From Lysobacteraceae bacterium P (lineage in GTDB: Bacteria; Pseudomonadota; Gammaproteobacteria; Xanthomonadales; Xanthomonadaceae): DNA of 64,000 nt. Below, piece after piece: positions 1 through 9,400 of this stretch. The stretch spans positions 234,252-298,251 of the forward strand of contig SCOX01000005.1 of NCBI GenBank assembly GCA_005503055.1, given 5' to 3'. The notes below the pieces were generated by a model that did no database searches, was not told the DNA's origin, and saw only the letters and a program-made list of their open reading frames with translations. The position numbers and the translations under genes are program-made. Positions within the stretch are counted from its first letter, which is position 1; every line of letters starts with the position of its first letter.

Positions 1-56
1 GGTGTTCTGCCGCGTCATCGACTGATGCCTGGCGAACTGACGCGACCTCTACGCGC

Positions 57-83
57 CGCGCGTCTCACGCACTGAGACGCGCG
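57..83. other. hairpin upstream of rmuC
   Basis: A perfect 11-bp stem (57-67 with 73-83) closes a 5-nt loop. It lies about 45 bp before the rmuC start. No T-run follows on either strand, so it could be a weak terminator of an off-window gene or a 5' structure of the rmuC leader. The first 56 bases hold no gene I can support. Confidence 0.5.
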
Positions 84-128
84 CCGATACACTGGACCCT
101 GTATCGAAACGCAAGAGGCCGCACCTTC

Positions 129-1685
129 ATGGACACGCTGATCTACGCGGCAGGCGCCGTCATCGTGCTCATGCTGGCCTATCTCGCCTGGCAGCTGACG
201 CGCCTGGCGCGTGGCCAGGGCGATGGCGCGCAGGCCGCGGAACTGTCCGCGCTGCGCGAAGCCGAGCGCGCCAAGGCGATCGAACTGTCCGCGTTGAACG
301 TGCGATTGGCCGAACGCGACGCCGACCTCGCCGCCCGCGCGCAGGACCTCTCGCGCCAGGCGCAGGAATGTACCGAAGCGCAGTCCCGCGCCGAGCGGCA
401 CGGTGCGGCGGCGGCGGAACTCAACGCAAACCTGCGCGCCCGCGACAGCGAGCTGGCCGACCTGCGCCTGCGCCTGGAGACCGAACGCGGCGAGCTGTCG
501 CAATTGCGCGCGGAGCTGGCGCTGCAGCGCGAACGTTCCGCGCAGACGGAGGCGAACCTCGCCCACGCCGAACAGGCCAAGGCCGAGATCAAGGCCTTCC
601 TCGAGACCGCGCAGACGAAGCTGTCGGCGACCTTCGCCGAGCTGGCCGGCAAGACGTTCGAGGAGCGCGGCGCGCAGTTCGAGAGCAATGTGCGCACCGC
701 CACGCAGCAGTCGCGCACCGACTTCGAGACGCTGCTCAAGCCCTTCGCCAACCAGCTCAACGAGTTCCGTTCGCGCGTCGACGTCGTCTACGGCGAGGAA
801 GCCAAGGAGCGCGCCTCGCTCGCCGGCGCGGTCAACGAGCTCAAGACGCTCAACCAGGACATGGCCGCGCAGGCATCGGCCTTGACGCGTGCGCTCAAGG
901 GCAGCGCCAAGGTGCGCGGCGACTGGGGCGAGCTGATGCTGGAAAGCGTGCTGCGCAGCTCCGGCCTGGAAGAAGGCACGCACTACGACCGCCAGACCTC
1001 CAGTGAGGACGACGAAGGCCGCCGCCTGCGTCCGGACGTGATCGTGCGCCTGCCCGGCGACCGCCGGATCGTGGTCGACAGCAAGGTCAACCTCATCGAC
1101 TGGGAGCAGGCGATGAACGCGCAGACGCCGGAAGAGCACGAGGACGCGCTGCGGCGCCATTCGGTGGCGCTGCGCCTGCACATGAAGGATCTGGCCGACA
1201 AGAACTACCCCAAGGCCGTCGGCGATTCGGCGCTGGAAGTCACCATCGCCTTCGTGCCGATCGAAGGCGCGCTGTCGGCCGCGCTGGGCACCGACGCTGC
1301 GCTCCAGACCGACGCCTTCGCGCGCGGCATCGTGTTCGCATCGCCCAACACCTTGATGGCGGTGCTGCGTGTGATCGAGCGCCTGTGGACGCGCGACAAG
1401 ATCCAGCGCCAGGCGATCGACATCAGCGACGCCGGTGGCCGCGTGCTCGATGCGTTGCAGAACTTCCTGACCGAGTTCGACCAGGTGGGCCGCAAGCTCA
1501 ACGAAGCCAACACCTCTTTCGTCAACGCGCGCAACAAGCTGTCGGAATCGACGCACGCGGTGATCCCGCGCGCGCGCAGGCTGGTCGAACTGGGCGTCAA
1601 GGGGAAGAAGGCCTTGTCGGCCGAGTTGGCCCCCGACGAACCGGTGCTTCCGCTGACGCTGGAGCGTTCCGGCTCGGGCGACTAG
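129..1685 (+). CDS. rmuC: DNA recombination protein RmuC
   Basis: This 518-residue protein has the RmuC architecture. An N-terminal membrane-spanning segment (about residues 4-22) is followed by a long Ala/Glu/Arg-rich coiled coil (about 35-190), then the conserved RmuC nuclease-like domain (about 215-480). That domain contains LKGSAKVRGDWGELMLE, RPDVIVRLPGDRRIVVDSKV and NTLMAVLRVIERLW. RmuC is thought to act as a membrane-anchored nuclease-like factor that limits inversions at short inverted repeats. This is family knowledge, not shown here. The ATG at 129 places the membrane segment at the extreme N-terminus. The gene stands alone and converges on the mla operon across a terminator. Confidence 0.93.
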   Translation: MDTLIYAAGAVIVLMLAYLAWQLTRLARGQGDGAQAAELSALREAERAKAIELSALNVRLAERDADLAARAQDLSRQAQECTEAQSRAERHGAAAAELNANLRARDSELADLRLRLETERGELSQLRAELALQRERSAQTEANLAHAEQAKAEIKAFLETAQTKLSATFAELAGKTFEERGAQFESNVRTATQQSRTDFETLLKPFANQLNEFRSRVDVVYGEEAKERASLAGAVNELKTLNQDMAAQASALTRALKGSAKVRGDWGELMLESVLRSSGLEEGTHYDRQTSSEDDEGRRLRPDVIVRLPGDRRIVVDSKVNLIDWEQAMNAQTPEEHEDALRRHSVALRLHMKDLADKNYPKAVGDSALEVTIAFVPIEGALSAALGTDAALQTDAFARGIVFASPNTLMAVLRVIERLWTRDKIQRQAIDISDAGGRVLDALQNFLTEFDQVGRKLNEANTSFVNARNKLSESTHAVIPRARRLVELGVKGKKALSAELAPDEPVLPLTLERSGSGD

Positions 1686-1740
1686 AGCGCTGCCTACTCT
1701 GCGTCCCCTGCCCTGCCTGTCGCTTCCTCGACGCGCCTAA

Positions 1741-1770
1741 CAAAAAAGCCCCGGCGTTTTCACCGGGGCT
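1741..1770 (-). terminator. rho-independent terminator of the mla operon
   Basis: A perfect 8-bp stem AGCCCCGG/CCGGGGCT with an 8-nt loop is followed, reading the minus strand, by a run of six T. It sits 41 bp past the mlaA stop, so it ends the mla transcript. Read from the rmuC side the T-run is on the wrong flank. Confidence 0.88.
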
Positions 1771-1810
1771 CTGCAAGTCATCGACACACCACTGGTCGAT
1801 TGATCGCCGG

Positions 1811-2977
1811 TCAGGTGCCGTCCGTCGGCATCACCGGCATCGCGTCCACAGGCACCTGCGGATTGGTGTCGTCGCGCAGGTAGTCGGGCAGCGACTGGTC
1901 GTCCTCGCCCATGCGATCTCCGAAGATCTGGTAGTTGCGGCGCTGTATCCACGCGTCGCGCACCAGCGCGTAGTCGTCCTCGGCACCTTCGCGGAAGCTG
2001 TCGGTCGCCAGCAACTGCGAACGCACGTCCACCAGCTGCAGGCCCTGCAGCGGAATGCGCACGCGGTCGGCTTCGACCTGGCGCAGAGGGCTCAGCGGCG
2101 CGTCGCCGACCATGCCGAAGGTGTCGCGCAGCGTGCGCGGACCGAACAGTGGCAGCTCGACGAAGCGCGAATTGCGCCAGCCCCAGGTGCCCAGCGTCTG
2201 CCCGAAGTCTTCGCTCTTGTTGGGCAGCTTGGCGTCGGAGGCCGGATCAAAGATGCCGGCGATGCCCAGCGTCGAATTGAGCAGGAAGCGCCCCAGCGAC
2301 TGCCCGGCCTGCTTCGGCTTGCCCTGGAGCAGCGCGTTGACCGCCGACACCGGCTGGCCGAGGTTGTTGAAGAAGTTGCTGACGCCCAGCCGGAACGGCC
2401 GCGGCACCACTTTCACGTAGCCGCGCGCGAGCGGCCGCGCGACGGTTCGGTCGACCGCGTTGTTGAAGCGGTGCATGCCGCGGTTGTAGCGCTCCCACGG
2501 GTCGTAAACCGCGGGCGGCGCGGCAGGCGTGGGCAGGTTCGGATCGCCGTATTGCCCGTAGATGTCGTCGAAGTCGCGTTCGGCCTGGGTAGGCTCACCC
2601 CGCACCTGCGCGCCAGGTTCGGGCACGACGGGCGTGGGCGGGACGTCGGTCGGCACGGGGGCGTCGGGCGGCGTCGCCGGTTCGGTCGGCGGTACCGTCG
2701 GGACGGGCTGATCCGGCGGCGAGGTCGGCTGTGTCTCGGTTGGCGGAGGCGACGTGGGCACAGCAGGCGGCTGGGCCTCGGTCGGAGCGCCGGTCTCGCC
2801 GTCGATGCTGGCCTTCACGCACTGGCGCGCGGCAGCGGCGTCGTCGCCGGCGGCCTTCATGCAGCGATCGAATTCCTCGCTCTGCTGGCCGGACAGTGGA
2901 CGCGTGAGGATCTGCGCCTGGCCGAGCAGCGGCGCGGCGGCGAGCAGGAATGCGATGAGGGGTGCGTGGGGGCGCAT
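1811..2977 (-). CDS. mlaA: MlaA/VacJ outer-membrane lipid-asymmetry protein, Pro-rich variant
   Basis: This is the outer-membrane component of the Mla pathway, which removes mislocalised phospholipids from the outer leaflet and hands them to MlaC. The VacJ domain lies at about residues 150-350, with DPWERYNRGMHRFNNAVDR, NFFNNLGQPVSAVNALLQGK and FLLNSTLGIAGIFDPA. Two features are odd. The N-terminal signal (LLAAAPLLGQAQ) has no lipobox cysteine, whereas classical MlaA is a lipoprotein. A Pro/Thr-rich linker of roughly 80 residues (about 60-140) separates the N-terminus from the domain. At 388 aa it is well above the usual 230-260. It is the last gene of the mla operon, 75 bp after mlaB. Confidence 0.9.
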   Translation of the reverse strand: MRPHAPLIAFLLAAAPLLGQAQILTRPLSGQQSEEFDRCMKAAGDDAAAARQCVKASIDGETGAPTEAQPPAVPTSPPPTETQPTSPPDQPVPTVPPTEPATPPDAPVPTDVPPTPVVPEPGAQVRGEPTQAERDFDDIYGQYGDPNLPTPAAPPAVYDPWERYNRGMHRFNNAVDRTVARPLARGYVKVVPRPFRLGVSNFFNNLGQPVSAVNALLQGKPKQAGQSLGRFLLNSTLGIAGIFDPASDAKLPNKSEDFGQTLGTWGWRNSRFVELPLFGPRTLRDTFGMVGDAPLSPLRQVEADRVRIPLQGLQLVDVRSQLLATDSFREGAEDDYALVRDAWIQRRNYQIFGDRMGEDDQSLPDYLRDDTNPQVPVDAMPVMPTDGT

Positions 2978-3052
2978 GGGTCGCAGTGTAAAGGCTCGGG
3001 AAAAGCGCGGCCGGCCGGGCCCGAGGGCATGGCCGGAACGGAGTGTCGCGAC

Positions 3053-3328
3053 TCAGCCGGCGAAGGCGAGCGTGGAATCGAGGCGGTACGCGCGGCGCAA
3101 GTCGGCCAGGCCCGGGGGCGAGCCGACGATTTCGGCGATCCCCAGCCGCGCGCTGAGCTCGGCCAGCAGCGCCAGTCCCGCGCTATCGACCGACTTCACC
3201 GCGCTCAGGTCGAGCCGGCGCGCTTTAGCCGCGCGCAGCTGCGACCACAACGAGGCGACGACGGCGCGTTCGAGCACGCCGTCGAAAGCGAGGGTGTCAC
3301 CGTCCTGGCGTACCGTCGCGGCGGCCAT
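3053..3328 (-). CDS. mlaB: STAS-domain protein MlaB
   Basis: This 91-residue protein is a single STAS domain. The core LDLSAVKSVDSAGLALLAEL carries the conserved Asp-Ser-Ala-Gly loop. MlaB binds the ATPase MlaF on the cytoplasmic face and is needed for assembly and activity of the MlaFEDB transporter. The ATG at 3328 lies two bases after the mlaC stop, in the expected position of the operon. A longer open frame runs upstream, but it is a shadow of mlaC; STAS homology starts at this ATG. Confidence 0.9.
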   Translation of the reverse strand: MAAATVRQDGDTLAFDGVLERAVVASLWSQLRAAKARRLDLSAVKSVDSAGLALLAELSARLGIAEIVGSPPGLADLRRAYRLDSTLAFAG

Positions 3329-3330
3329 GC

Positions 3331-4005
3331 TCAGTTGCTCGCCGCCTGCGCCTGCAGCTTGCCGGCCTTGATGTCGGCGGCGACCTGCGGGATCGACTTC
3401 TGCTTGAGCGGCGTATCGAACTGATTGCGGAAGGTCTGCACGAAGCTCACGCCTTCCACCATCACGTCGAACACCTTCCACTGCGTGCCGACCTTGCGCA
3501 TCAGGTAGTCGACCGGCACCGGCTCGTTGCCCTGGCGCAGGTATTCGCTGGACACCTTGACGATGGCGCCGCCGCGCAGCGGGGTCTCCGACTTCACGCG
3601 CACCTTGAGCTTGGTGTTGAGGTCCAGCAGCGAGGAGCCGTAGCGCTGCATCAGACTGTCGGCCAGCGCGTCGGCGAACACCTTCACGTCGGCGTCGGAG
3701 GCGCCGCGGCCATGCACGCCCAGGACCAGGCGGGCCGAGTAGTCGCGGTCGAACATGGCGTTGAATTCGCTGCCGATGAAGTCGCGCAGGGCGGCGCGGT
3801 TCTGCATGAACTCTGCGCGGCGCGATTCCAGCGTGGCGAGGATGCGGGTGCTGTTGCTCAGCACCAGCTGGCTCGGGGAGCCGGCCGGGGCGGCGGTCGC
3901 GGCGGCCGGCGCGTTCGCGTCCTGGGCCAGCACGGCGGCCGGCGCGGCGACGGCCAGCGCAGCGGCGATCAAAAGGGACAGGGAGCGGTGGGGGATACGC
4001 GTCAT
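3331..4005 (-). CDS. mlaC: periplasmic phospholipid carrier MlaC
   Basis: MlaC is the soluble shuttle that carries phospholipid between outer-membrane MlaA and the inner-membrane MlaFEDB complex. The 224-residue protein has a Sec signal peptide (about 1-27, ending AVLAQ). The MlaC/Ttg2D fold follows, with FIGSEFNAMFDRDYSARLVLG, VPVDYLMRKVGTQWKVFDV and EGVSFVQTFRNQF. Its start overlaps the mlaD stop by four bases (ATGA), implying translational coupling. Confidence 0.94.
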   Translation of the reverse strand: MTRIPHRSLSLLIAAALAVAAPAAVLAQDANAPAAATAAPAGSPSQLVLSNSTRILATLESRRAEFMQNRAALRDFIGSEFNAMFDRDYSARLVLGVHGRGASDADVKVFADALADSLMQRYGSSLLDLNTKLKVRVKSETPLRGGAIVKVSSEYLRQGNEPVPVDYLMRKVGTQWKVFDVMVEGVSFVQTFRNQFDTPLKQKSIPQVAADIKAGKLQAQAASN

Positions 4006-4565
4006 GGGGTCTTGGTCTCGTCCTTGGGGGCGGTTTCGCCTTGGAGATAGTCGGGAACTGCGGCGTCCGAGGCAGGAGCCTGGCCGGCATTGTCGGCAGG
4101 CTTCGCGCCACCGCCGCTGAACATGTACTTGCCCACCAGCTGGATCAGATCCACCGCCGACTGGGTCAGGTAGATCTCGTCGCCCGGCTTGAGGTTCTCC
4201 GGATCACCACCCGGCGCCAGGTTCAGGTAGCTCTCGCCGAGCAGGCCGCTGGTGAGGATGCTGGCGGCGGTATCGGCCGGCAGCTTGTCGTAGCGCTTGT
4301 CCACCGCCAGGGTGACAACGGTGTCGAACTTGACGGGATCCACTTCGATCTTGTCGATATGTCCGATCGACACGCCACCGATCTTGATCGGCGCATTGGG
4401 ACGAAGGGCGCCGATGGTGGAGAACCGGGCGGTCAGCGCGTAGGTGTCGCCGCCCATGCCCCAGCGGCCATTGGTCGAGGCCAGCGCCAGCACCAGCAGC
4501 GACGCCAGGGCCAGCAGCAGGAAGGCGCCGACGGCGAATTCGATTCGAGGGGCACGCACGCTCAT
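4002..4565 (-). CDS. mlaD: MlaD, MCE-domain substrate-binding subunit
   Basis: MlaD forms the hexameric periplasmic ring of the MlaFEDB transporter. It has one N-terminal transmembrane helix (about residues 9-28) and one MCE domain (about 38-120), with ALTARFSTIGALRPNAPIKIGGVSIGHI and GLLGESYLNLAPGGD. A hydrophobic helix follows near SAVDLIQLVGKYMF, then a polar tail. The length of 187 aa is typical. It lies 63 bp after mlaE and overlaps mlaC. Confidence 0.94.
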   Translation of the reverse strand: MSVRAPRIEFAVGAFLLLALASLLVLALASTNGRWGMGGDTYALTARFSTIGALRPNAPIKIGGVSIGHIDKIEVDPVKFDTVVTLAVDKRYDKLPADTAASILTSGLLGESYLNLAPGGDPENLKPGDEIYLTQSAVDLIQLVGKYMFSGGGAKPADNAGQAPASDAAVPDYLQGETAPKDETKTP

Positions 4566-4628
4566 GGTGAATCCTTGGTTGGTTCAGGCCGGGATCGGCG
4601 ACGTTCGCCGCACGTTCCACGGCGTTCT

Positions 4629-5378
4629 TTACTGGAACAGGAAGGCCGACATCACGAAATTGAACATCAGCACCAGCAGCGAGGCGTTGACCACCGCGCG
4701 GGTGGTCGCCACCGAGGTGCCTTCGATGGTCGGCTCGGCGTGGAAGCCTACGTAGGCCGCCACCAGCGCCGCCGTGCCGCCGAACACCGCCGACTTCACG
4801 AACGCCATCAGGAAGTCGTCGACGAAATCGACGCTGTCGCGCAGCACCTGCCAGAAGGTGCCGTTGTCCAGGCCGATCACATGGACCGACTCGAAGTAGC
4901 TGGCGGTGATCGCCATGCTGCAGAAGAAGCCGGTCAGCAGCGGCACGCACAGCACCGCGGCCCAGAAACGCGGGGCGACGACCTTGCCGATCGGGTCGAT
5001 GGCCATCAGGCCCAGTGCGGTGATCTGGTCGGTGGCGCGCATCAGGCCCAGTTCGGCAGCGATCGAGCTGCCCGCGCGGCCGATGAAGAGCAGGGCGGTC
5101 AGGACCGGGCCGAGTTCGCGGTACAGGCCCAGGCCCAGCAGGGCGCTGACCTGGGCCGTCGCGCCGTAGGTTTCGAGTGCACGGTAGCCCAGCAATGTCA
5201 CCGAAAGACCGACGAACGCGCCGCCAACGGCGATGATCGGAAGCGAACGAGCGCCGATCTTGTAGATCTCGCGAACCAGCTCGCGCCAGAAATCGGCGGT
5301 CGGCTTGGAGGCCCGGAACACCGAAAGCGAAAACAGTCCGGCCCGACCCAGGGAACGGGTGGCGGCGACGAAGGGCAT
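4629..5378 (-). CDS. mlaE: MlaE, ABC permease
   Basis: This 249-residue integral membrane subunit of the Mla retrograde phospholipid transporter belongs to the MlaE/YrbE permease family. It has several hydrophobic segments and the family stretches LYRELGPVLTALLFIGRAG and ELGLMRATDQITALGLMAIDP. The ATG at 5378 overlaps the mlaF stop by one base (TGATG). A longer in-frame extension upstream is antiframe of mlaF and is not used. Confidence 0.94.
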   Translation of the reverse strand: MPFVAATRSLGRAGLFSLSVFRASKPTADFWRELVREIYKIGARSLPIIAVGGAFVGLSVTLLGYRALETYGATAQVSALLGLGLYRELGPVLTALLFIGRAGSSIAAELGLMRATDQITALGLMAIDPIGKVVAPRFWAAVLCVPLLTGFFCSMAITASYFESVHVIGLDNGTFWQVLRDSVDFVDDFLMAFVKSAVFGGTAALVAAYVGFHAEPTIEGTSVATTRAVVNASLLVLMFNFVMSAFLFQ

Positions 5379-6181
5379 CAGGCGACCTCCGAGTTGCGCG
5401 GCGCGGCGTCGAAGGCGCCGCTGTCGAACGGGATGGGCCCATCCGGTTCGCCATTGAGGAATTGGCGCACGAACGGATCGTCGCTGGCCTGCAGCTGCGC
5501 CGGCGTGCCCGAGAAGACGATCCGGCCGTTGGCGATCACGATGGCGTGGTCGGCGACGGGCAGGGTCTCGTGGACGTGGTGGGTGACGATGACGCTGGTC
5601 AGGCCGAGCGTGTCGTTGAGGCGCTTGACCAGCTCCATCACCACGCCGGAGGCGATCGGATCCAGGCCGGTCAGCGGCTCGTCGTAGATCATCAGCGGCG
5701 GATCCAGCGCCAGCGCTCGGGCCAGCGCGACGCGTCGCGCCATGCCGCCGGAAAGCTCGCGCGGGAACGAATCGGCAACCGCACGCAGGCCGACCGCATG
5801 CAACTTCATCAGCACCAGCTGGCGGATCACCGGATCGGGCAGGGTGGTATGGGCGCGCAGAGGCAGGGCGACGTTCTCTGCGACGGTGAGGTCGGTCAGA
5901 AGCCCGTTGCCCTGCAGCAGCACGCCGATGCCCTTGCGCAGCTCGAGCAGCGCGCGCCGGTCTTGCGGCACCGGCTGGCCCAGCACTTCGACCGAACCCG
6001 ACGCCGGCGCGAGTTCGCCGGTCAACGCCGCCAGCAGCGTCGACTTGCCGCTGCCCGACGGACCGAGCACCGCGACGATGCTGCCGCGCGGTACATCCAG
6101 CGTGATGTCGTGCAGCACGGTGCGACCGCCGCGATCGAGGCGGAGCTGGCTGAGTCGGACGATGGGGGTTTCGTTCGTCAT
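5378..6181 (-). CDS. mlaF: MlaF, ABC ATPase
   Basis: This is the cytoplasmic ATPase of the Mla transporter, 267 aa. It shows Walker A GPSGSGKST, a Q-loop (GVLLQGNGLL), the ABC signature LSGGMARR, Walker B LMIYDEPLTGLD and the switch histidine in VTHH. The ATG at 6181 is chosen because ABC homology begins within 10 residues. It is the first gene of the mla operon; its promoter should lie in the 231-bp gap shared with the divergent recC. Confidence 0.95.
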   Translation of the reverse strand: MTNETPIVRLSQLRLDRGGRTVLHDITLDVPRGSIVAVLGPSGSGKSTLLAALTGELAPASGSVEVLGQPVPQDRRALLELRKGIGVLLQGNGLLTDLTVAENVALPLRAHTTLPDPVIRQLVLMKLHAVGLRAVADSFPRELSGGMARRVALARALALDPPLMIYDEPLTGLDPIASGVVMELVKRLNDTLGLTSVIVTHHVHETLPVADHAIVIANGRIVFSGTPAQLQASDDPFVRQFLNGEPDGPIPFDSGAFDAAPRNSEVA

Positions 6182-6412
6182 GCGCGGGACGTGTTCGACC
6201 GGCTGCCATAAAGCGGCAGCATGGCCGTTGAGGGCTGAACGGGACCGGGAAGCCGGCATTGTCGCAGGTTCGCCGCACTTTGCCCGCCTGACGATCGGCA
6301 GGGTGGCACCGGACGGCGAAGCCATCATGGCCAGCCGATTTTGGGACGCCTTAAAGAACGCGCCCCGCATCCGTCTCGTCGTGCGCGACCGCGCTCCGGC
6401 AAGATACCCGCG

Positions 6413-9400
6413 ATGCCCGGCCGCTCCGACTTCCGCCTCTACCACTCCAACGCGCTGGACGTGCTCGCCGAGCTGTTCGCGAACCAGCTGCGCGAGCCGG
6501 TGCCGGACCAGCCGCTGCTCACGCCGGAGGTGGTGCTGATTCCGCAGGTGGCGATGCGGCGCTGGCTGCAGTCGACCCTGGCGCAGCGCCATGGCGTCGC
6601 CGCCAACCTGCGTTTCCTCACGCCGGGCGAGTTCGTCCGCCAGACGCTCGACGCCAACGTCCCCGGCGCCAGCGACGACCTCGACGCCGCGGCGATGCAG
6701 TGGCGGCTGTACGCGCAACTGGCCGATCCGGCGGCGCTCGGAGGGCGCGCCTTCGCGCCGCTGCGGGCGTACCTGTCGGGCGACGACGCGTTGAAGCCAT
6801 GGGCGCTGGCCGGCGAGCTCGCGTCCGTGTTCGAGAAGTACCAGGCCTGGCGCCGCGACTGGCTGCTGGATTGGGAAGGCGGCCGGGAGCCGCACGACGC
6901 GCAGGCCGAACTGTGGCGCCGCGTCGCCGCCGGCCGCCGTCACCGCGCGCGACGCATCGACGATTACCTCTCGCGCTTCGCCGCGCCCGATGCGCCGCTG
7001 CCGGCCGGCATGCCCGCGCGCCTGTTCGCCTTCGCCACGCTCAACATCTCGCCCGACGTGCTGCGCGTGATCGCCACCCAGGCGCGCGTGGGCACGTTGC
7101 ATTTCCACGTGCCCTCACCGTCGCGCCGCTATTGGGGCGACCTGCCGACCTGGGGACAGCGCCTGCGCGAAGATCCGGCGCAGGGCGACGACGACAACCC
7201 GCTGCTGTCGAACTGGGGCGCGGCGGGGCGCGATTTCATGGCGGTGCTCGGCGGTTACGAGGTGGTGCATCCCTCGGTGGAGGAAGAGCGCTACGCCGAT
7301 CCGGAAGCGCTGCCCGACGACCAACCCGAACGCGACAGCCTGCTCGGCCGCCTGCAGCGCGACCTCCTGCACCGGCGCGCGCCGCGCCCGTGGCGAAAAG
7401 GGATCGACCGCGACGATCCGAGTCTGCAGGCCCACGCCTGCCACACGCGGCTGCGCGAGGTGCAGGTGCTGCACGACCGCCTGCGCGCGCTGCTCGACAA
7501 CGAACTGCCCGACGGCCGGCGCTTCGACCCGCCGCTGCAGGCGCGCGAGATCGCCGTGCTCGCGCCGGACATCGATCCGTACCGCCCGCACATCGAGGCG
7601 GTGTTCGGCGGACTGGGCGGCACGCGCGACTACATTCCCTACGCGCTGGCCGACCTGAGTCCGCTCGCCGGCGAGCCGCTGGCCGACGTATTCCTGCGCC
7701 TGCTCGCGCTGCCGGACGCGCGCTTCGGCGTCAGCGAGGTGCTGGACCTGATCGCGACGCCGGCCTTGATGGACGCCGCCGGGCTCGATGCCGCTGGCCT
7801 GGAGCGCCTGCGCCGGTGGCTGCATGAAGCGGGCGCGCGCTGGGGCCTGGATCCGGACCATCGCGCACGCCACGACGCGCCGGCGGACGACGCCTACACC
7901 TGGCGTTTCGCGCTCGACCGCCTGCTGCTGGGCCATGCCAGCGGCGCCGACGAAGACCTCGCCGGCGTCGCGCCGTGGACGGAACTGGAAGGCAGCGCGC
8001 TCGATGCGCTCGACGCACTGGTCCGCGTGTTGCGCGTGCTCGCGCGCAACGAACACGTGCTAGCGCGCGCGATGACGCCTTCGCAATGGCGCGAGGCCCT
8101 GTTCGCGATGCTCGACGCGTTGCTGCCCGAACACCCACGTGCCGTCGGCGACCAGCGCGCGATCGAGCGCCTGCGCCGCCACGTCGACGCCTTCGCCACC
8201 AGTGCCAACGACGCCGGCTTCGATCGCCCCGTGCCGCCCGACGTGGCCCGTGCGTACTTCCGCGCGGCCCTGTCGGAGTCGGACACGCGCGCGCCGCTGC
8301 TCACCGGCGGCGTCAGCTTCGCGCGTATGGTGCCGATGCGCCTGATCCCGTTCCGGGTGATCTGCCTGCTCGGCATGAACGACGGCGACTACCCGCGTCG
8401 CGATCCCTCGGGTGGACTCAACAAGATGACGCAGGAACTCACCACGCCCGCGCGCCGCTTCGGCGACCGCTCGCTGCGCGAGGACGACCGCTTCCTGTTC
8501 CTGCAACTGCTCGCCTCGGCCGGCGAGGTGTTCCATGTCAGCTGGCTCGGCGCCGATCCGCGCGACGGCAGCGCGCGCGAGCCATCGGTGCTGGTGTCCG
8601 AACTGCTCGACGCCGCCGGCCACTATCACCACGATGCCGCCGCTGCGGGTGAGCTCGTCGTGCATCACCCGCTGCAGCCGTTCTCGCCGCGTGCATTCGG
8701 TGAACGCGACGAGCCGCGACGTTTCAGTTACCTCGCCGCGTGGCATCCAGCGGCCACGGCGCTGCGCGCTCCGCGCGGCGAGCCGGCGCCGTGGTTCAGC
8801 GACGCACTGGCTGCGGTCGATGCGCCCGCGGAGCTGCCGCTGACCGCGCTGCGCCGCTTCCTCGCCGACCCGCCGGGCCAGTTCCTGCGCCAGCGCATGG
8901 GTCTGCGCCTGCCCGACGAAATCGACGCGCACGACGACCTCGATCCGCTGTCCGCACCCGCGCGTGGACTCGACCGCTGGAAGCTCGAGCAGGCCGTGTT
9001 CGAGGCCTGCGCTTCGGGCGACAGCGGCGATCTCGCCGCGCGGCTGCGCGCCCGCGCGATGCTGCCATCCGGCCCACTCGGCGAACGCCTGCTCGCGGCA
9101 CTGAAGGGCAGGGTGTTGCCGTTCGCAAGCGCGCTGCGCGAATGGCGCGAAGGCGACGCCTCCACGCGCGCGTTCGAACTCGACGTGGACGGCGTGCGGC
9201 TGTACGGCCATCTCGATCGGCTGTATCCACACGGCGCGCTGCGTTCACGTCTGGATGCGCTGCACGGGCCGGCGCAGATCGCGCACGGCCTGGATTGGCT
9301 GGTGCTGTCGGCGCTGGGCGATACGCGTCCGCTCGCCCAGCTCGCGCAGTGGGACGACGGCCCGGGCGTGCGCACGCGCGCGGCGATTCCGGCCGTGCAG

